NCBI RefSeq assembly: GCF_001424905.1
Contig: NZ_LMCU01000001.1
Location: 861,480 to 925,479 of the forward strand
Reading direction: 5' to 3'
DNA: 64,000 nucleotides
From: Leifsonia sp. Root112D2
Lineage (GTDB): Bacteria > Actinomycetota > Actinomycetes > Actinomycetales > Microbacteriaceae
Made by a program: the position numbers and the translations under genes. Below, one piece after another: positions 16,735-25,107 of this stretch; position 1 is the first letter of the stretch, and every line of letters begins with the position of its first letter. Below the pieces are notes generated by a model. That model was given only the letters and a program-made list of their open reading frames with translations, had not been told where the DNA came from and did no database searches.

Positions 16735-17841
16735 ATGAAGATCGCCACCACGAGAGCGATTGTTGCGACAGCCGCGCTCTTGCTCACAGCGGGCACACTC
16801 ACCGCATGTTCGAACGGCGCGGACACCGCGACGAGCAACAAGCCGGCCGATACGGCCAAAGCGAAGATCGGCCTCCTGCTGCCCGACTCGGTAACCGCCC
16901 GCTACGCGAGCGCAGACAAGCCGTACTTCGAGGCTCGGGTCAAGGAGCTCTGCCCCGACTGCACCGTGCTCTACGCCAACGCTGACGGCGATGCCGCCAA
17001 GCAGCAGCAGCAGGCCGAATCGATGCTGACCCAGGGCATCAAGGCCATGGTGCTCGACCCGTTCGACGGCCAGGCCGCAGCAGCCATCGTCAACGAGGCC
17101 AAGGCCAAGAACGTTCCGGTCATCTCCTATGACCGCCTTATCAACAGCGCCGACAGCAGCTACTACATCTCCTTCGACAACGTGAAGGTCGGTGAGCTGC
17201 AGGCAACCGCGCTCGTCAATGAGCTGAAGAAGACCAACGTTCCTGCCGGCAGCGGCATCCTGATGGTCAACGGTTCGCCCACCGACAACAACGCAACCCA
17301 GTTCAAGAAGGGTGCGCACAGCGTCATCGACGGAAGTGGCTACAAGGTTCTCGCCGAGTTCGACACACCCGGATGGGAGCCGCCGAAGGCGCAGGACTGG
17401 GTCTCTGGCCAGGTCACCAAGTTCGGCAAGCAGATCAAGGGCGTCTACGACGCGAACGATGACACCGCAAACGGCGCCATCGCAGCCCTCAAGGCTGGTG
17501 GAGTTGTTCCGCTTCCTCCCGTCACCGGTCAGGATGCCTCGCTCGCCGGAATCCAGCGCATTCTCGCCGGAGACCAGTTCATGACGGTGTACAAGGCCTT
17601 CAAGCCGGAGGCATACAAGGCCGCCGAGCTGGCCGTTGACCTGATCAAGGGCAACAAGCCGAAGGGCGACACGACCACCAAGACGGCCGGGGGCGCCGAC
17701 ATCCAGTCGTTCTTGCTGACGCCCGTCGCCGTGACGACCGCCAACATCGAAGACACCGTGGTCAAGGACGGTCTGTACAAGGCATCGGACATCTGCACCG
17801 CCGCCTACGCAGCCGCCTGCACCAAGTACGGCATCAAGTAA
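16735..17841 (+). CDS. Sugar ABC transporter substrate-binding lipoprotein (XylF-like)
   Basis: This 368-residue periplasmic-binding-type lipoprotein has a signal peptide with lipobox LTAC, placing the lipidated Cys at residue 25. The mature protein has the type I sugar-binding fold (KIGLLLPDSVTARYASADKPYF near 43, VLDPFDGQAAAAIV near 104, GVYDANDDTANGAI near 240) and most resembles xylose-binding XylF proteins. A GGAGG site lies upstream of ATG 16735. It is the first gene of a three-gene importer, and a strong hairpin after it could raise its expression relative to the ATPase and permease. Confidence 0.88.
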   Translation: MKIATTRAIVATAALLLTAGTLTACSNGADTATSNKPADTAKAKIGLLLPDSVTARYASADKPYFEARVKELCPDCTVLYANADGDAAKQQQQAESMLTQGIKAMVLDPFDGQAAAAIVNEAKAKNVPVISYDRLINSADSSYYISFDNVKVGELQATALVNELKKTNVPAGSGILMVNGSPTDNNATQFKKGAHSVIDGSGYKVLAEFDTPGWEPPKAQDWVSGQVTKFGKQIKGVYDANDDTANGAIAALKAGGVVPLPPVTGQDASLAGIQRILAGDQFMTVYKAFKPEAYKAAELAVDLIKGNKPKGDTTTKTAGGADIQSFLLTPVAVTTANIEDTVVKDGLYKASDICTAAYAAACTKYGIK

Positions 17842-17853
17842 TTCGCCGCCCGG

Positions 17854-17880
17854 GCGGGGATCACCACCGGTGATCCCCGC
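17854..17880 (+). terminator. Hairpin between binding protein and ATPase genes
   Basis: A perfect 12-bp stem (17854-17865 with 17869-17880) with a 3-nt loop is followed at a distance by TTTT. This position is typical for an attenuator or 3'-stabilising hairpin that favours binding-protein mRNA. Confidence 0.65.
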
Positions 17881-17934
17881 TCGGGTGTACTTTTGCGTCA
17901 ACCCGACGAGTCTCGTCGATTCAAAGGAGAAATC

Positions 17935-18756
17935 GTGACCTTGGAAGCTCCCGCCACCGAGCGCAGCACACCCGGGAGGGAGCCGATACTTTCGATCAGG
18001 CGCATCTCGAAGGGATTCGGTGCTGTTCAGGCCCTGACCGACATCGACATGGATGTCTATCCCGGCGAGGTTGTGGCCATCGTCGGCGACAACGGCGCCG
18101 GCAAATCGACGCTGGTAAAGATTCTGGCCGGCGTGCACCCGGCAGACTCGGGCGAGATCTCCTTCGAAGGTCGGCGCGTCTCGATTCCCACCCCGGCGGC
18201 TTCGCGCGCCCTCGGAGTCGCCACGGTGTTCCAGGATCTCGCGCTGTGCGACAACCTCGACGTCGTCTCCAACCTTTTTCTCGGTCGTGAGCTCGGCACA
18301 GGAACACTCGACGAAGAACGCATGGAGCAGCAGTCGTGGACACTGTTGCGCCAGCTCTCGGCAAAGATCCCCTCGGTACGCATCGCGGTAGCTTCGCTCT
18401 CCGGTGGACAGCGCCAGACCGTGGCCATCGCGCGATCACTGATCGGCGAGCCACAGATCGTGATCCTGGACGAGCCGACGGCCGCACTCGGCGTTGCGCA
18501 GACCGCCGAGGTGCTCAACCTCATCGAACGACTGCGAGAGCGCGGCCTCGGGGTTGTCCTGATCAGCCACAACATGGCCGATGTGCAGGCCGTCGCCGAC
18601 CGCGTTGTCGTGCTGCGGCTCGGGCGCAACAACGGCGACTTCCGTGTGCCCGACGTGAGCTACGAGGAGATCATCGCCGCCATCACCGGCGCCACAGACA
18701 ATGCCGTCACCCGCAGGGCCACCGCCCGCCCCACCGAGGAGACTCCGAACGCATGA
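17935..18756 (+). CDS. Sugar ABC transporter ATP-binding protein, single-domain
   Basis: This 273-residue ATPase has Walker A GDNGAGKST near residue 54, the signature LSGGQRQTVAIA near 157, and Walker B IVILDEPTAALG near 178. Sugar importers of the XylG/RbsA type usually have two fused ATPase halves of about 500 residues; this protein has only one, like the FrcA/FrcB-type systems. The GTG start has AAAGGAG 5 nt upstream, and the upstream in-frame extension lacks support. It overlaps the permease by 4 nt. Confidence 0.87.
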   Translation: MTLEAPATERSTPGREPILSIRRISKGFGAVQALTDIDMDVYPGEVVAIVGDNGAGKSTLVKILAGVHPADSGEISFEGRRVSIPTPAASRALGVATVFQDLALCDNLDVVSNLFLGRELGTGTLDEERMEQQSWTLLRQLSAKIPSVRIAVASLSGGQRQTVAIARSLIGEPQIVILDEPTAALGVAQTAEVLNLIERLRERGLGVVLISHNMADVQAVADRVVVLRLGRNNGDFRVPDVSYEEIIAAITGATDNAVTRRATARPTEETPNA

Positions 18757-20009
18757 CAACCGCGAATAACGAAACCCCCGCCGCACGCGCCGCCGACCTG
18801 CAGGATGAGCGCCTCATTCGTGAAGAGGGGCTCATCGGTGCGGCTCGAGCATTCGGGCGCCGTGTGCGCGCCGGCGACCTCGGATCGCTGCCCGTGGTCA
18901 TCGGCCTCGTGTTGATCTGGGCCATCTTCCAGATTCTCAACCAGAACTTCCTCTCAGCAAACAACCTCGTCAACCTCAGCATTCAGTGCGCCGCGGGCGG
19001 CACCATAGCCATCGGCGTCGTGCTGGTGCTGCTTCTGGGCCAGATCGACCTCTCGATCGGCTCGGTCAGCGGCCTCGCCTCGGCCATACTCGGCGTGACT
19101 TTCGTGCAATTGCACTGGCCTCTGGTCTTCGCGATTCTGGGGGCGCTGGCAGCCGGTGCCGTGATCGGCCTCATCTACGGCTTTCTCTTCACGCGCTTCG
19201 GAGTTCCGACGTTCGTGATCACCCTCGCCGGCCTGCTCGCGTTCCTCGGCCTGCAGCTCTGGGTGCTCGGTGCCAACGGCACCATCAACCTGCCCTACAC
19301 GTCGTGGATTGTGCAGTTTACGACGTCGATATTCCTGCCACCCTGGCTCGCCTATGCGCTGGCCGCACTTGCCGTCATCGGCATGGCCGGATCGGACATG
19401 CTGCGTGCACGACGACGCGCCCAGGCCGGGCTGTCGACCGGCTCCCGCACGATCATGCTCATCAAGGCGGTTCTGCTGCTCGCGCTGCTCGTGATCGTCG
19501 TGGCCTATCTCGCGACGGATCGTGGCATCGCCATTTCGTTCCTCCTGTTCGTCGTGCTGGTCATGATCACCAACTTCTTTCTCACTCGCACCAGGTGGGG
19601 CCGTTCGGTCTACGCCGTCGGCGGCAACGTCGAAGCCGCACGGCGCGCGGGCATCAAGGTGAACCGCATCTACATCTCCGTGCTGATGTTTGGTTCGCTG
19701 TTCGCCGCCCTCGGCGGCCTGCTCGCCGCCGGCCGCCTGACCGCCGCGAGCATCTCGAGCGGTGGCGGCGACGTCAACCTGAACGCCATCGCGGCGGCAG
19801 TCATCGGTGGAACCAGCCTCTTCGGCGGACGTGGAAGCGCGTGGTCTGCACTGTTGGGTGTTGTCGTCATCCAGTCGATCTCCAGCGGTCTGACCCTGCT
19901 GAGCCTCGACTCCTCGGTGCGCTACATGGTGACCGGCGCCGTGCTGCTGCTCGCCGTGATCATCGACTCGCTGTCGCGCCGCTCGCGCGCCAGCCACGGC
20001 CAGGCGTAA
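18753..20009 (+). CDS. Sugar ABC transporter permease (XylH/RbsC-like)
   Basis: This 418-residue membrane protein of the branched-chain/ribose permease superfamily has about ten hydrophobic helices from residue 48 onward. It carries the coupling motif GRSVYAVGGNVEAARRAGIKV near 285-305 and GGTSLFGGRGSAWSALLG near 350-367. The longer middle region (ANGTINLPYTSW to the charged MLRARRRAQAG stretch) matches XylH rather than RbsC. ATG 18753 overlaps the ATPase stop as ATGA. A rho-independent terminator follows. Confidence 0.87.
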   Translation: MTTANNETPAARAADLQDERLIREEGLIGAARAFGRRVRAGDLGSLPVVIGLVLIWAIFQILNQNFLSANNLVNLSIQCAAGGTIAIGVVLVLLLGQIDLSIGSVSGLASAILGVTFVQLHWPLVFAILGALAAGAVIGLIYGFLFTRFGVPTFVITLAGLLAFLGLQLWVLGANGTINLPYTSWIVQFTTSIFLPPWLAYALAALAVIGMAGSDMLRARRRAQAGLSTGSRTIMLIKAVLLLALLVIVVAYLATDRGIAISFLLFVVLVMITNFFLTRTRWGRSVYAVGGNVEAARRAGIKVNRIYISVLMFGSLFAALGGLLAAGRLTAASISSGGGDVNLNAIAAAVIGGTSLFGGRGSAWSALLGVVVIQSISSGLTLLSLDSSVRYMVTGAVLLLAVIIDSLSRRSRASHGQA

Positions 20010-20024
20010 CGCCCGGCACAAATG

Positions 20025-20064
20025 GGGCCGCGACGAACCCGAAGAGCGTCGCGGCCCGGTTTTT
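20025..20064 (+). terminator. Rho-independent terminator of the sugar importer operon
   Basis: An 11-bp perfect GC-rich stem (20025-20035 with 20047-20057), 11-nt loop, followed by GG and five Ts at 20060-20064. Confidence 0.85.
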
Positions 20065-20070
20065 CTCCCC

Positions 20071-20130
20071 GTGAGGGGCGCGAAATGGCCCCTCAAATTG
20101 CCTTCTGAGGGGCCATACTTCGCCCCTCAC
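20071..20130. repeat. Long inverted repeat, 25-bp arms with internal bulge
   Basis: Arms 20071-20095 and 20106-20130 match at 21 of 25 positions, with the four mismatches clustered at arm positions 11-14, forming an outer 10-bp and an inner 11-bp stem. It lies 6 nt past the T-run of the operon terminator, so it is not needed for termination. Confidence 0.75.
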
Positions 20131-20157
20131 GAAAAGGACCCCGCCTGACCTCGGCCC

Positions 20158-20410
20158 GGTGCTGTCTGGTTCGAGCGCGTCGGCAGGCAGCCTTCAGCGC
20201 CTCCAGCGCGCCGGCGGCCATCATGTCGTTGGCGGCGAACACCGCGTCGAGCTCGGGCGCCCGCTTGAGCAGCTCGGCCATCGCACGCACCCCGCTCTCA
20301 CGCCCGTAGTCCCCATACGCCACGAAGCGCTCTTCGAAGTTCTCACCCTGCTCGGCGCGGTACGCGTCAAGACGACGGATGCCGCCCGAGGTGTCCTGCG
20401 GGCCAGCGAT
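20158..20410 (-). pseudogene. LacI-family regulator fragment (degraded)
   Basis: The minus-strand frame reads IAGPQDTSGGIRRLDAYRAE then FVAYGDYGRESGVRAMAELL and LDAVFAANDMMAAGALEALK, which is the effector-binding core of a LacI regulator. It begins right after a stop codon at 20411-20413 and loses similarity after ALKAA near 20180, so both the DNA-binding domain and the C-terminus are missing. The surrounding 20131-20610 holds no intact gene. It may be the former regulator of the adjacent sugar importer. Confidence 0.75.
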
Positions 20411-20546
20411 TTACGCGGATGCGGAGCCGCGCCGCGACACGCCGTGCCCGGGCGCACGACGCGCGATCAGGCATCCCGGTCTCTGCCGTTCGGTAAAGGT
20501 TTCGACGCCGATGCCGATTGCGCCGAGAGCGTTAGCTCGCGCCAAA

Positions 20547-20586
20547 AGTGCCAGGCTAACCGGCTATCTCGGCACGACCTGGCACT
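20547..20586. repeat. Short inverted repeat AGTGCCAGG / CCTGGCACT
   Basis: Perfect 9-bp arms 20547-20555 and 20578-20586 flank a 22-nt centre, just downstream of hemL on the minus strand. It could act as the hemL 3' hairpin; there is no T-run. Confidence 0.45.
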
Positions 20587-20610
20587 CTGAGCGGCTGAGT
20601 AGCCGGCGGG

Positions 20611-21909
20611 TCAGGACGCGGGGTGAGCGGATGCCGCGGCGCGGGCCGCCGCGGGCAGAGCCTCGAGGATGCGGGCTATCGCCGCCTCGTCGTGGGCGGC
20701 CGTGACGAACCAGGCCTCGAAGACGCTTGGCGGCAGTGAGACGCCGGCGTCGAGCATGGCGTGGAAGAACGGGCCGTAGCGGAACGCATCCTGGCGCTGC
20801 ACCTCGGCATAGTTGCGCGCAGGGCTCTCGCTGAACAGGATGCTGAACAGGTTGCCGGCGTACTGAACGTGATGCGCGACACCGGCGGCGGACAATGCCG
20901 CGGATGCCGCGGCGGAGACCGTGGAAGCGGTGGTGTCGAGGGCGGCGTACACGCTTGCATCCGCGGCCCGAAGCGTGGCGATACCGGCGGCGACGGCGAC
21001 AGGGTTTCCCGAGAGCGTGCCGGCCTGGTAGACGGGGCCGACCGGGGCGAGATGCTCCATGATCTCGCGGCGACCGCCGAGCGCGGCCAAGGGCATGCCG
21101 CCGCCGATGACCTTGCCGAAGGTGATGAGGTCGATCGGATAGGTGGCGTCCAGCCCCCACCAACCGGCTGGGCCGACGCGGAAGCCGGTGAGCACCTCGT
21201 CGAGGATGAGCAGGGCGCCGTGGGAATGGGCGGTCTGCGCCAGGAAGGCGTTGAATCCGGGCTCGGGCGGCACCACGCCCATGTTCGCGGCAGCGGCCTC
21301 GACGATGATGCCGGCGATGCGGTCGCCGAACTCGGCGAAGACGGCGGTCACGGCGTCACGGTCGTTGTAGGGAATCACGAGCGTCTGCGCCGCGATCTCT
21401 GCGGGGACTCCCGCGGATGCCGGCAGCGCGAGCGTGGCAAGGCCGCTGCCGGATTCGGCGAGCAGCCCGTCGGAGTGGCCGTGGTAGTGGCCGGCGAACT
21501 TCACCAGCAGAGAGCGCCCGGTGAAGCCGCGTGCAAGGCGGATCGCCGTCATGGTGGCCTCGGTGCCCGTGGAGACGAGGCGCAGCTCGTCGACGGCGGC
21601 AACACGGTCGATGACGAGCTCGGCGAGTTCGGTCTCGGCGGGGGTGGAGGCGCCGAAAGAGAGGCCGCGGGAGGCGGCATCCTGAACCGCCTTCACGACG
21701 TCCGGATGCGCGTGCCCGAGAATCGCCGGACCCCACGAGGCCACGAGATCCACGTACTCACGCCCCTCGGCATCGGTGATGTACGGCCCGCGGGCGGAGA
21801 CCATGAATCGCGGCGTGCCGCCCACGGAGCGGTAGGCGCGCACGGGCGAGTTGACGCCGCCGGGAATGACGGCGCGGGCGCGGTCGAAGAGCGAGTCGTT
21901 CGTGGTCAT
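20611..21909 (-). CDS. hemL: Glutamate-1-semialdehyde 2,1-aminomutase
   Basis: This 432-residue PLP enzyme makes 5-aminolevulinate from glutamate-1-semialdehyde in the C5 pathway. It shows PGGVNSPVRAYRSVGGTP at the N-terminus, HYHGHSDGLL near residue 142, the cofactor Asp in LLILDEVLTGFR near 240, and the PLP-binding Lys in ITFGKVIGGGMP near 268. ATG 21909 overlaps the hemB stop as ATGA, so the longer upstream frame is rejected. It is the last gene of the carotenoid-haem series. Confidence 0.94.
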   Translation of the reverse strand: MTTNDSLFDRARAVIPGGVNSPVRAYRSVGGTPRFMVSARGPYITDAEGREYVDLVASWGPAILGHAHPDVVKAVQDAASRGLSFGASTPAETELAELVIDRVAAVDELRLVSTGTEATMTAIRLARGFTGRSLLVKFAGHYHGHSDGLLAESGSGLATLALPASAGVPAEIAAQTLVIPYNDRDAVTAVFAEFGDRIAGIIVEAAAANMGVVPPEPGFNAFLAQTAHSHGALLILDEVLTGFRVGPAGWWGLDATYPIDLITFGKVIGGGMPLAALGGRREIMEHLAPVGPVYQAGTLSGNPVAVAAGIATLRAADASVYAALDTTASTVSAAASAALSAAGVAHHVQYAGNLFSILFSESPARNYAEVQRQDAFRYGPFFHAMLDAGVSLPPSVFEAWFVTAAHDEAAIARILEALPAAARAAASAHPAS

Positions 21910-22889
21910 CGCAGGCTGTTCGCGATCTCGAGCGCCCAATACGTGAGAATCGCGTCGGCGCCGGCGCGCTTGATGCCGATGAGCGACTCCTCGATGGCGC
22001 GACCGCGGTCGATCCAGCCGTGCGCGGCGGCGGCCTCGATCATGGCGTATTCGCCCGACACCTGGTACGCCCAGACGGGCACATCGCTGATCGCCGCGAC
22101 GTCGCTGAGCACGTCGAGGTAGCTCATCGCCGGCTTCACCATGAGCACGTCGGCGCCCTCGGCGAGGTCGAGCGTGGCCTCGCGCAGACCCTCGCGACGA
22201 TTGGCAGGATGCTGCTGGTAGCTGCGGCGGTCGCCGCTCAGCTGCGAGTCGACGGCCTCACGGAACGGACCGTAGAAGGCGGATGCGTACTTCGCGGCAT
22301 ACGCGAGAATCGCGGTGTCGATGTGGCCGGCCGCGTCGAGCACCTCGCGCACGGCGGCGACCTGGCCGTCCATCATGCCGGAGAGTCCAAGCAACTGCGA
22401 GCCGGCCTCGGCCTGCGCGAGCGCCATGTCGCGGTAGCGCAGCAACGTGGCATCGTTGTCGACGCGGCCCGAGGCATCCAGCACGCCGCAGTGCCCGTGG
22501 TCAGTGAACTCGTCGAGGCACAGATCAGTCTGCACGACGAGAGCGTCGCCGACTTCTTCGACCACCGCCCGGGTTCCGATGTTCAGGATGCCGTCGGGGT
22601 CGATCGCGCCGGTGCCGGTCGCGTCGCGCCGCTCGGGAACCCCGAACAGCATGACGCCTCCGAGACCGGCGGTCGCGGCATCCGTCACCGCTCGCCTGAG
22701 CGAGTCGATGCTGTGCTGCACGACACCCGGCATCGACTGGATCGGCAGCGGCTCACTCGTGCCCTCGCGCACGAACAGCGGCAGAATCAGCTCGGCCGGG
22801 TGCAGCCGGTTTTCGGCGGTGAGCCGACGCATCGCTGCGGTCGTGCGCAGTCGGCGCGGACGGACGGTGGGATGCAGCGGGTCATTCAC
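21906..22889 (-). CDS. hemB: Delta-aminolevulinic acid dehydratase (porphobilinogen synthase)
   Basis: This 327-residue enzyme joins two 5-aminolevulinate molecules. Schiff-base Lys residues lie in AYAAKYASAFYGPFR near 200 and MVKPAMSYLD near 253. The metal loop reads DLCLDEFTDHGHCG near 120-133: two of the three zinc Cys positions are Cys, the middle one is Asp. GTG 22889 lies 6 nt after TAGGCT and overlaps the end of the mmpL gene by 8 nt, so it can be expressed both from its own promoter and by read-through of the crt operon. Confidence 0.94.
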   Translation of the reverse strand: MNDPLHPTVRPRRLRTTAAMRRLTAENRLHPAELILPLFVREGTSEPLPIQSMPGVVQHSIDSLRRAVTDAATAGLGGVMLFGVPERRDATGTGAIDPDGILNIGTRAVVEEVGDALVVQTDLCLDEFTDHGHCGVLDASGRVDNDATLLRYRDMALAQAEAGSQLLGLSGMMDGQVAAVREVLDAAGHIDTAILAYAAKYASAFYGPFREAVDSQLSGDRRSYQQHPANRREGLREATLDLAEGADVLMVKPAMSYLDVLSDVAAISDVPVWAYQVSGEYAMIEAAAAHGWIDRGRAIEESLIGIKRAGADAILTYWALEIANSLR

Positions 22890-25107
22890 CCGATAAGCCT
22901 ACGTCCGCGCGGCTGGGCACTTCCCCGGCGCGGGACAGCTTCGATGGCCACCAGATGGCGCGACCGATGTCGTAGGAGACGGCGGGAACGAGCAGCGAGC
23001 GCACAACCACCGTGTCGAGCAGCACGCCGAACGCCACGATGAACGCGATCTGCACGAGGAACAGAATGGGGATGACCGCGAGCGCCGCGAACGTGGCGGC
23101 GAGCACGACACCCGCCGAGGTGATCACGCTGCCGGTCACGCCGAGTCCGCGCAGGATGCCCGGCCGGGTTCCGAGACCGAGAGACTCCTCCCTCACCCGC
23201 GTCATCAAGAAGATGTTGTAGTCGACGCCGAGCGCAACCAGGAAGACGAAGCCGAACAGCGGCACCGCGGCATCCGCCCCCGGAAAGTGGAAGAGGTGGT
23301 TGAAGACAAGGGCCGAGACCCCGAGCGCCGCCGCGTAGGAGATCACCACGCTGCCGATGAGCAGCACCGGCGCGAGAATCGAGCGCAGCAGAAGCATCAG
23401 GATGAGCAGAATGACCACGAGCACTATCGGAATGATCTTGATCAGGTCGCTCTGAGCCGTGACATTGGTGTCGAGCGCGATGGCGGTCACTCCACCGACG
23501 AGCACCCCGGAATCCACGGCGGGAAGTGTGCGGCGCAGCTCGCGCACCACGTCTTCGGCCTGCTGCGAGTCGGCCTCGGAGGCCAGCGTGGCGTTGATCA
23601 GCACCCGCCCGCTCTTCTGCACGGGTTGCGGAGCGGGTGGCGACATGGCTGGCGACGTTGAGGCCGGCCTGCCGCTGCCGGTGTAGAGCGTGGCCGTCGT
23701 GATGCCGTCGGTTTTCTTCACCGCCGCGAGCGTCGCATCCGCCTTGTCACTGTCGCTGATGATGACGACCGGGCTGCCGGAACCGGCATCAAAGTGCCGT
23801 GCGAGCACCTTCTGCCCCTCGGCCGCATCGGAGTGGCTCAGCACCACATCGGTCTGGGAGACGCCGTTGGCCTTGAGCTGCAGCACGCCGGCCCCGCACG
23901 CGAGCAGCAGCACGAGCGCGACGACCCACGTGACACGCGGACGGCGCGCGACGACGGTGCCCACGCGGCGCCACAGACCACTGATGCCCTCCAGACCCGC
24001 CACGCGCTCCTGGCTCACGTGTGCGTGCGGATGCGCGTCATCCGGCGCATATTTCGGCCGGAACGGCCAGAACGCCACCCGCCCGAACAGCACGAGCAGC
24101 ATCGGCAGCAGGGTGAGCGCGGAGAACAGCGAGAACACGATGCCTATCGCCGCAATCGGGCCGAGGCTCTTGTTGGAGTTGAGATCGGAGAACAGCAGGC
24201 AGAGCAGGGCGATGATCACGGTGACTCCGGATGCGACGATCGGCTCCAGCGCCGCCTTCCACGCCCTGCCCAGCGCGGCCCACTTCGATTCGACGTGTGC
24301 GAGAGCCTCTCGATATCGCGCGACAAGCAACAGCGCATAGTCTGTCGCGGCACCTATCACGAGAATCGACAGGATGCCCTGGCTCTGCCCGCTGAGCGCG
24401 ATCCAGCCCCAGCTCGCGAACGCGTAGACCACGAGAATCGCCGCCGTGAGCGCGAAAATCGACGTGAAGAGCACCAGGAACGGCAGCACTATCGATCGGT
24501 AAACCAGCAGCAGAATCACGAAGACGGCGCCGACAGCGACGAGCAGCAGAATGCCGTCGATACCCCCAAAAGCGTTCACGAGGTCGGCGGTGAGCCCCGC
24601 CGGCCCGGTGACGTACCCGCGCACATCGGCGCCCGTGTTGTCGGCGACGACGGTGCGCAGCTCGGCGATGACCGACTTGACGTTGTTGCTGTCGGCAACC
24701 GGCACGATGAACTCGACGGCCTTGCCGTCCTCGGAGGGGATGGGCCCGGCAACGGATGTCTTCGCCGAGCCTTCCGGCGCCTGCACGCCGTCGACCGCAC
24801 CCAGCTTCGTGCCGAGCTGCGCGAACGTGGCGAGGTCGCTCTTCGGTATGGTCGCGTCGGATGCCAGCACCACGATGGCGGGGATCGCGTTCGAGTCGGT
24901 GAACTTCTGCTGCCATTCGTTGACCTTGGTCGACTCGGCGCTGGCCGGCAGAAAGGCCGCCTGGTCGTTCTTCGACACCGACGAGAGCTTGCCGAACGTC
25001 GGCCCGCCGAAGCTCGCGGCCAGCAGCCACACGATCAGCACGACCGCCGGCAGCACGATGCGCAGCCAGCGGGCGGGTGTCCAGTCACGACGGGTGGATT
25101 CGGTCAT
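22882..25107 (-). CDS. MMPL family transporter (RND superfamily)
   Basis: This 741-residue protein is predicted to have about twelve membrane helices with two large external loops. The paired membrane signatures GAATDYALLLVARYREAL (near residue 258) and ALGVDYNIFLMTRVREE (near 635) contain the proton-relay Asp-Tyr pairs of MmpL proteins. A single N-terminal helix at 15-34 is followed by the first loop. It overlaps crtEb (ATGA). In Corynebacterium glutamicum an mmpL-like gene also sits in the crt operon; transport or placement of carotenoid or another lipid is inferred. Confidence 0.88.
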   Translation of the reverse strand: MTESTRRDWTPARWLRIVLPAVVLIVWLLAASFGGPTFGKLSSVSKNDQAAFLPASAESTKVNEWQQKFTDSNAIPAIVVLASDATIPKSDLATFAQLGTKLGAVDGVQAPEGSAKTSVAGPIPSEDGKAVEFIVPVADSNNVKSVIAELRTVVADNTGADVRGYVTGPAGLTADLVNAFGGIDGILLLVAVGAVFVILLLVYRSIVLPFLVLFTSIFALTAAILVVYAFASWGWIALSGQSQGILSILVIGAATDYALLLVARYREALAHVESKWAALGRAWKAALEPIVASGVTVIIALLCLLFSDLNSNKSLGPIAAIGIVFSLFSALTLLPMLLVLFGRVAFWPFRPKYAPDDAHPHAHVSQERVAGLEGISGLWRRVGTVVARRPRVTWVVALVLLLACGAGVLQLKANGVSQTDVVLSHSDAAEGQKVLARHFDAGSGSPVVIISDSDKADATLAAVKKTDGITTATLYTGSGRPASTSPAMSPPAPQPVQKSGRVLINATLASEADSQQAEDVVRELRRTLPAVDSGVLVGGVTAIALDTNVTAQSDLIKIIPIVLVVILLILMLLLRSILAPVLLIGSVVISYAAALGVSALVFNHLFHFPGADAAVPLFGFVFLVALGVDYNIFLMTRVREESLGLGTRPGILRGLGVTGSVITSAGVVLAATFAALAVIPILFLVQIAFIVAFGVLLDTVVVRSLLVPAVSYDIGRAIWWPSKLSRAGEVPSRADVGLSGE
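22896..22901 (-). promoter_or_regulatory. -10 box TAGGCT, internal leaderless promoter of hemB
   Basis: Minus-strand TAGGCT ends 6 nt before GTG 22889 and lies within the 3' end of the mmpL coding region. Confidence 0.55.

Noticed and set aside
18986..20074. 362-codon frame overlapping the sugar permease in another frame
   Set aside because: Arg/His-rich composition and full overlap with a well-supported membrane protein gene.
20413..20530. N-terminal part of the LacI pseudogene
   Set aside because: No helix-turn-helix sequence can be read in any frame, so I did not extend the pseudogene.
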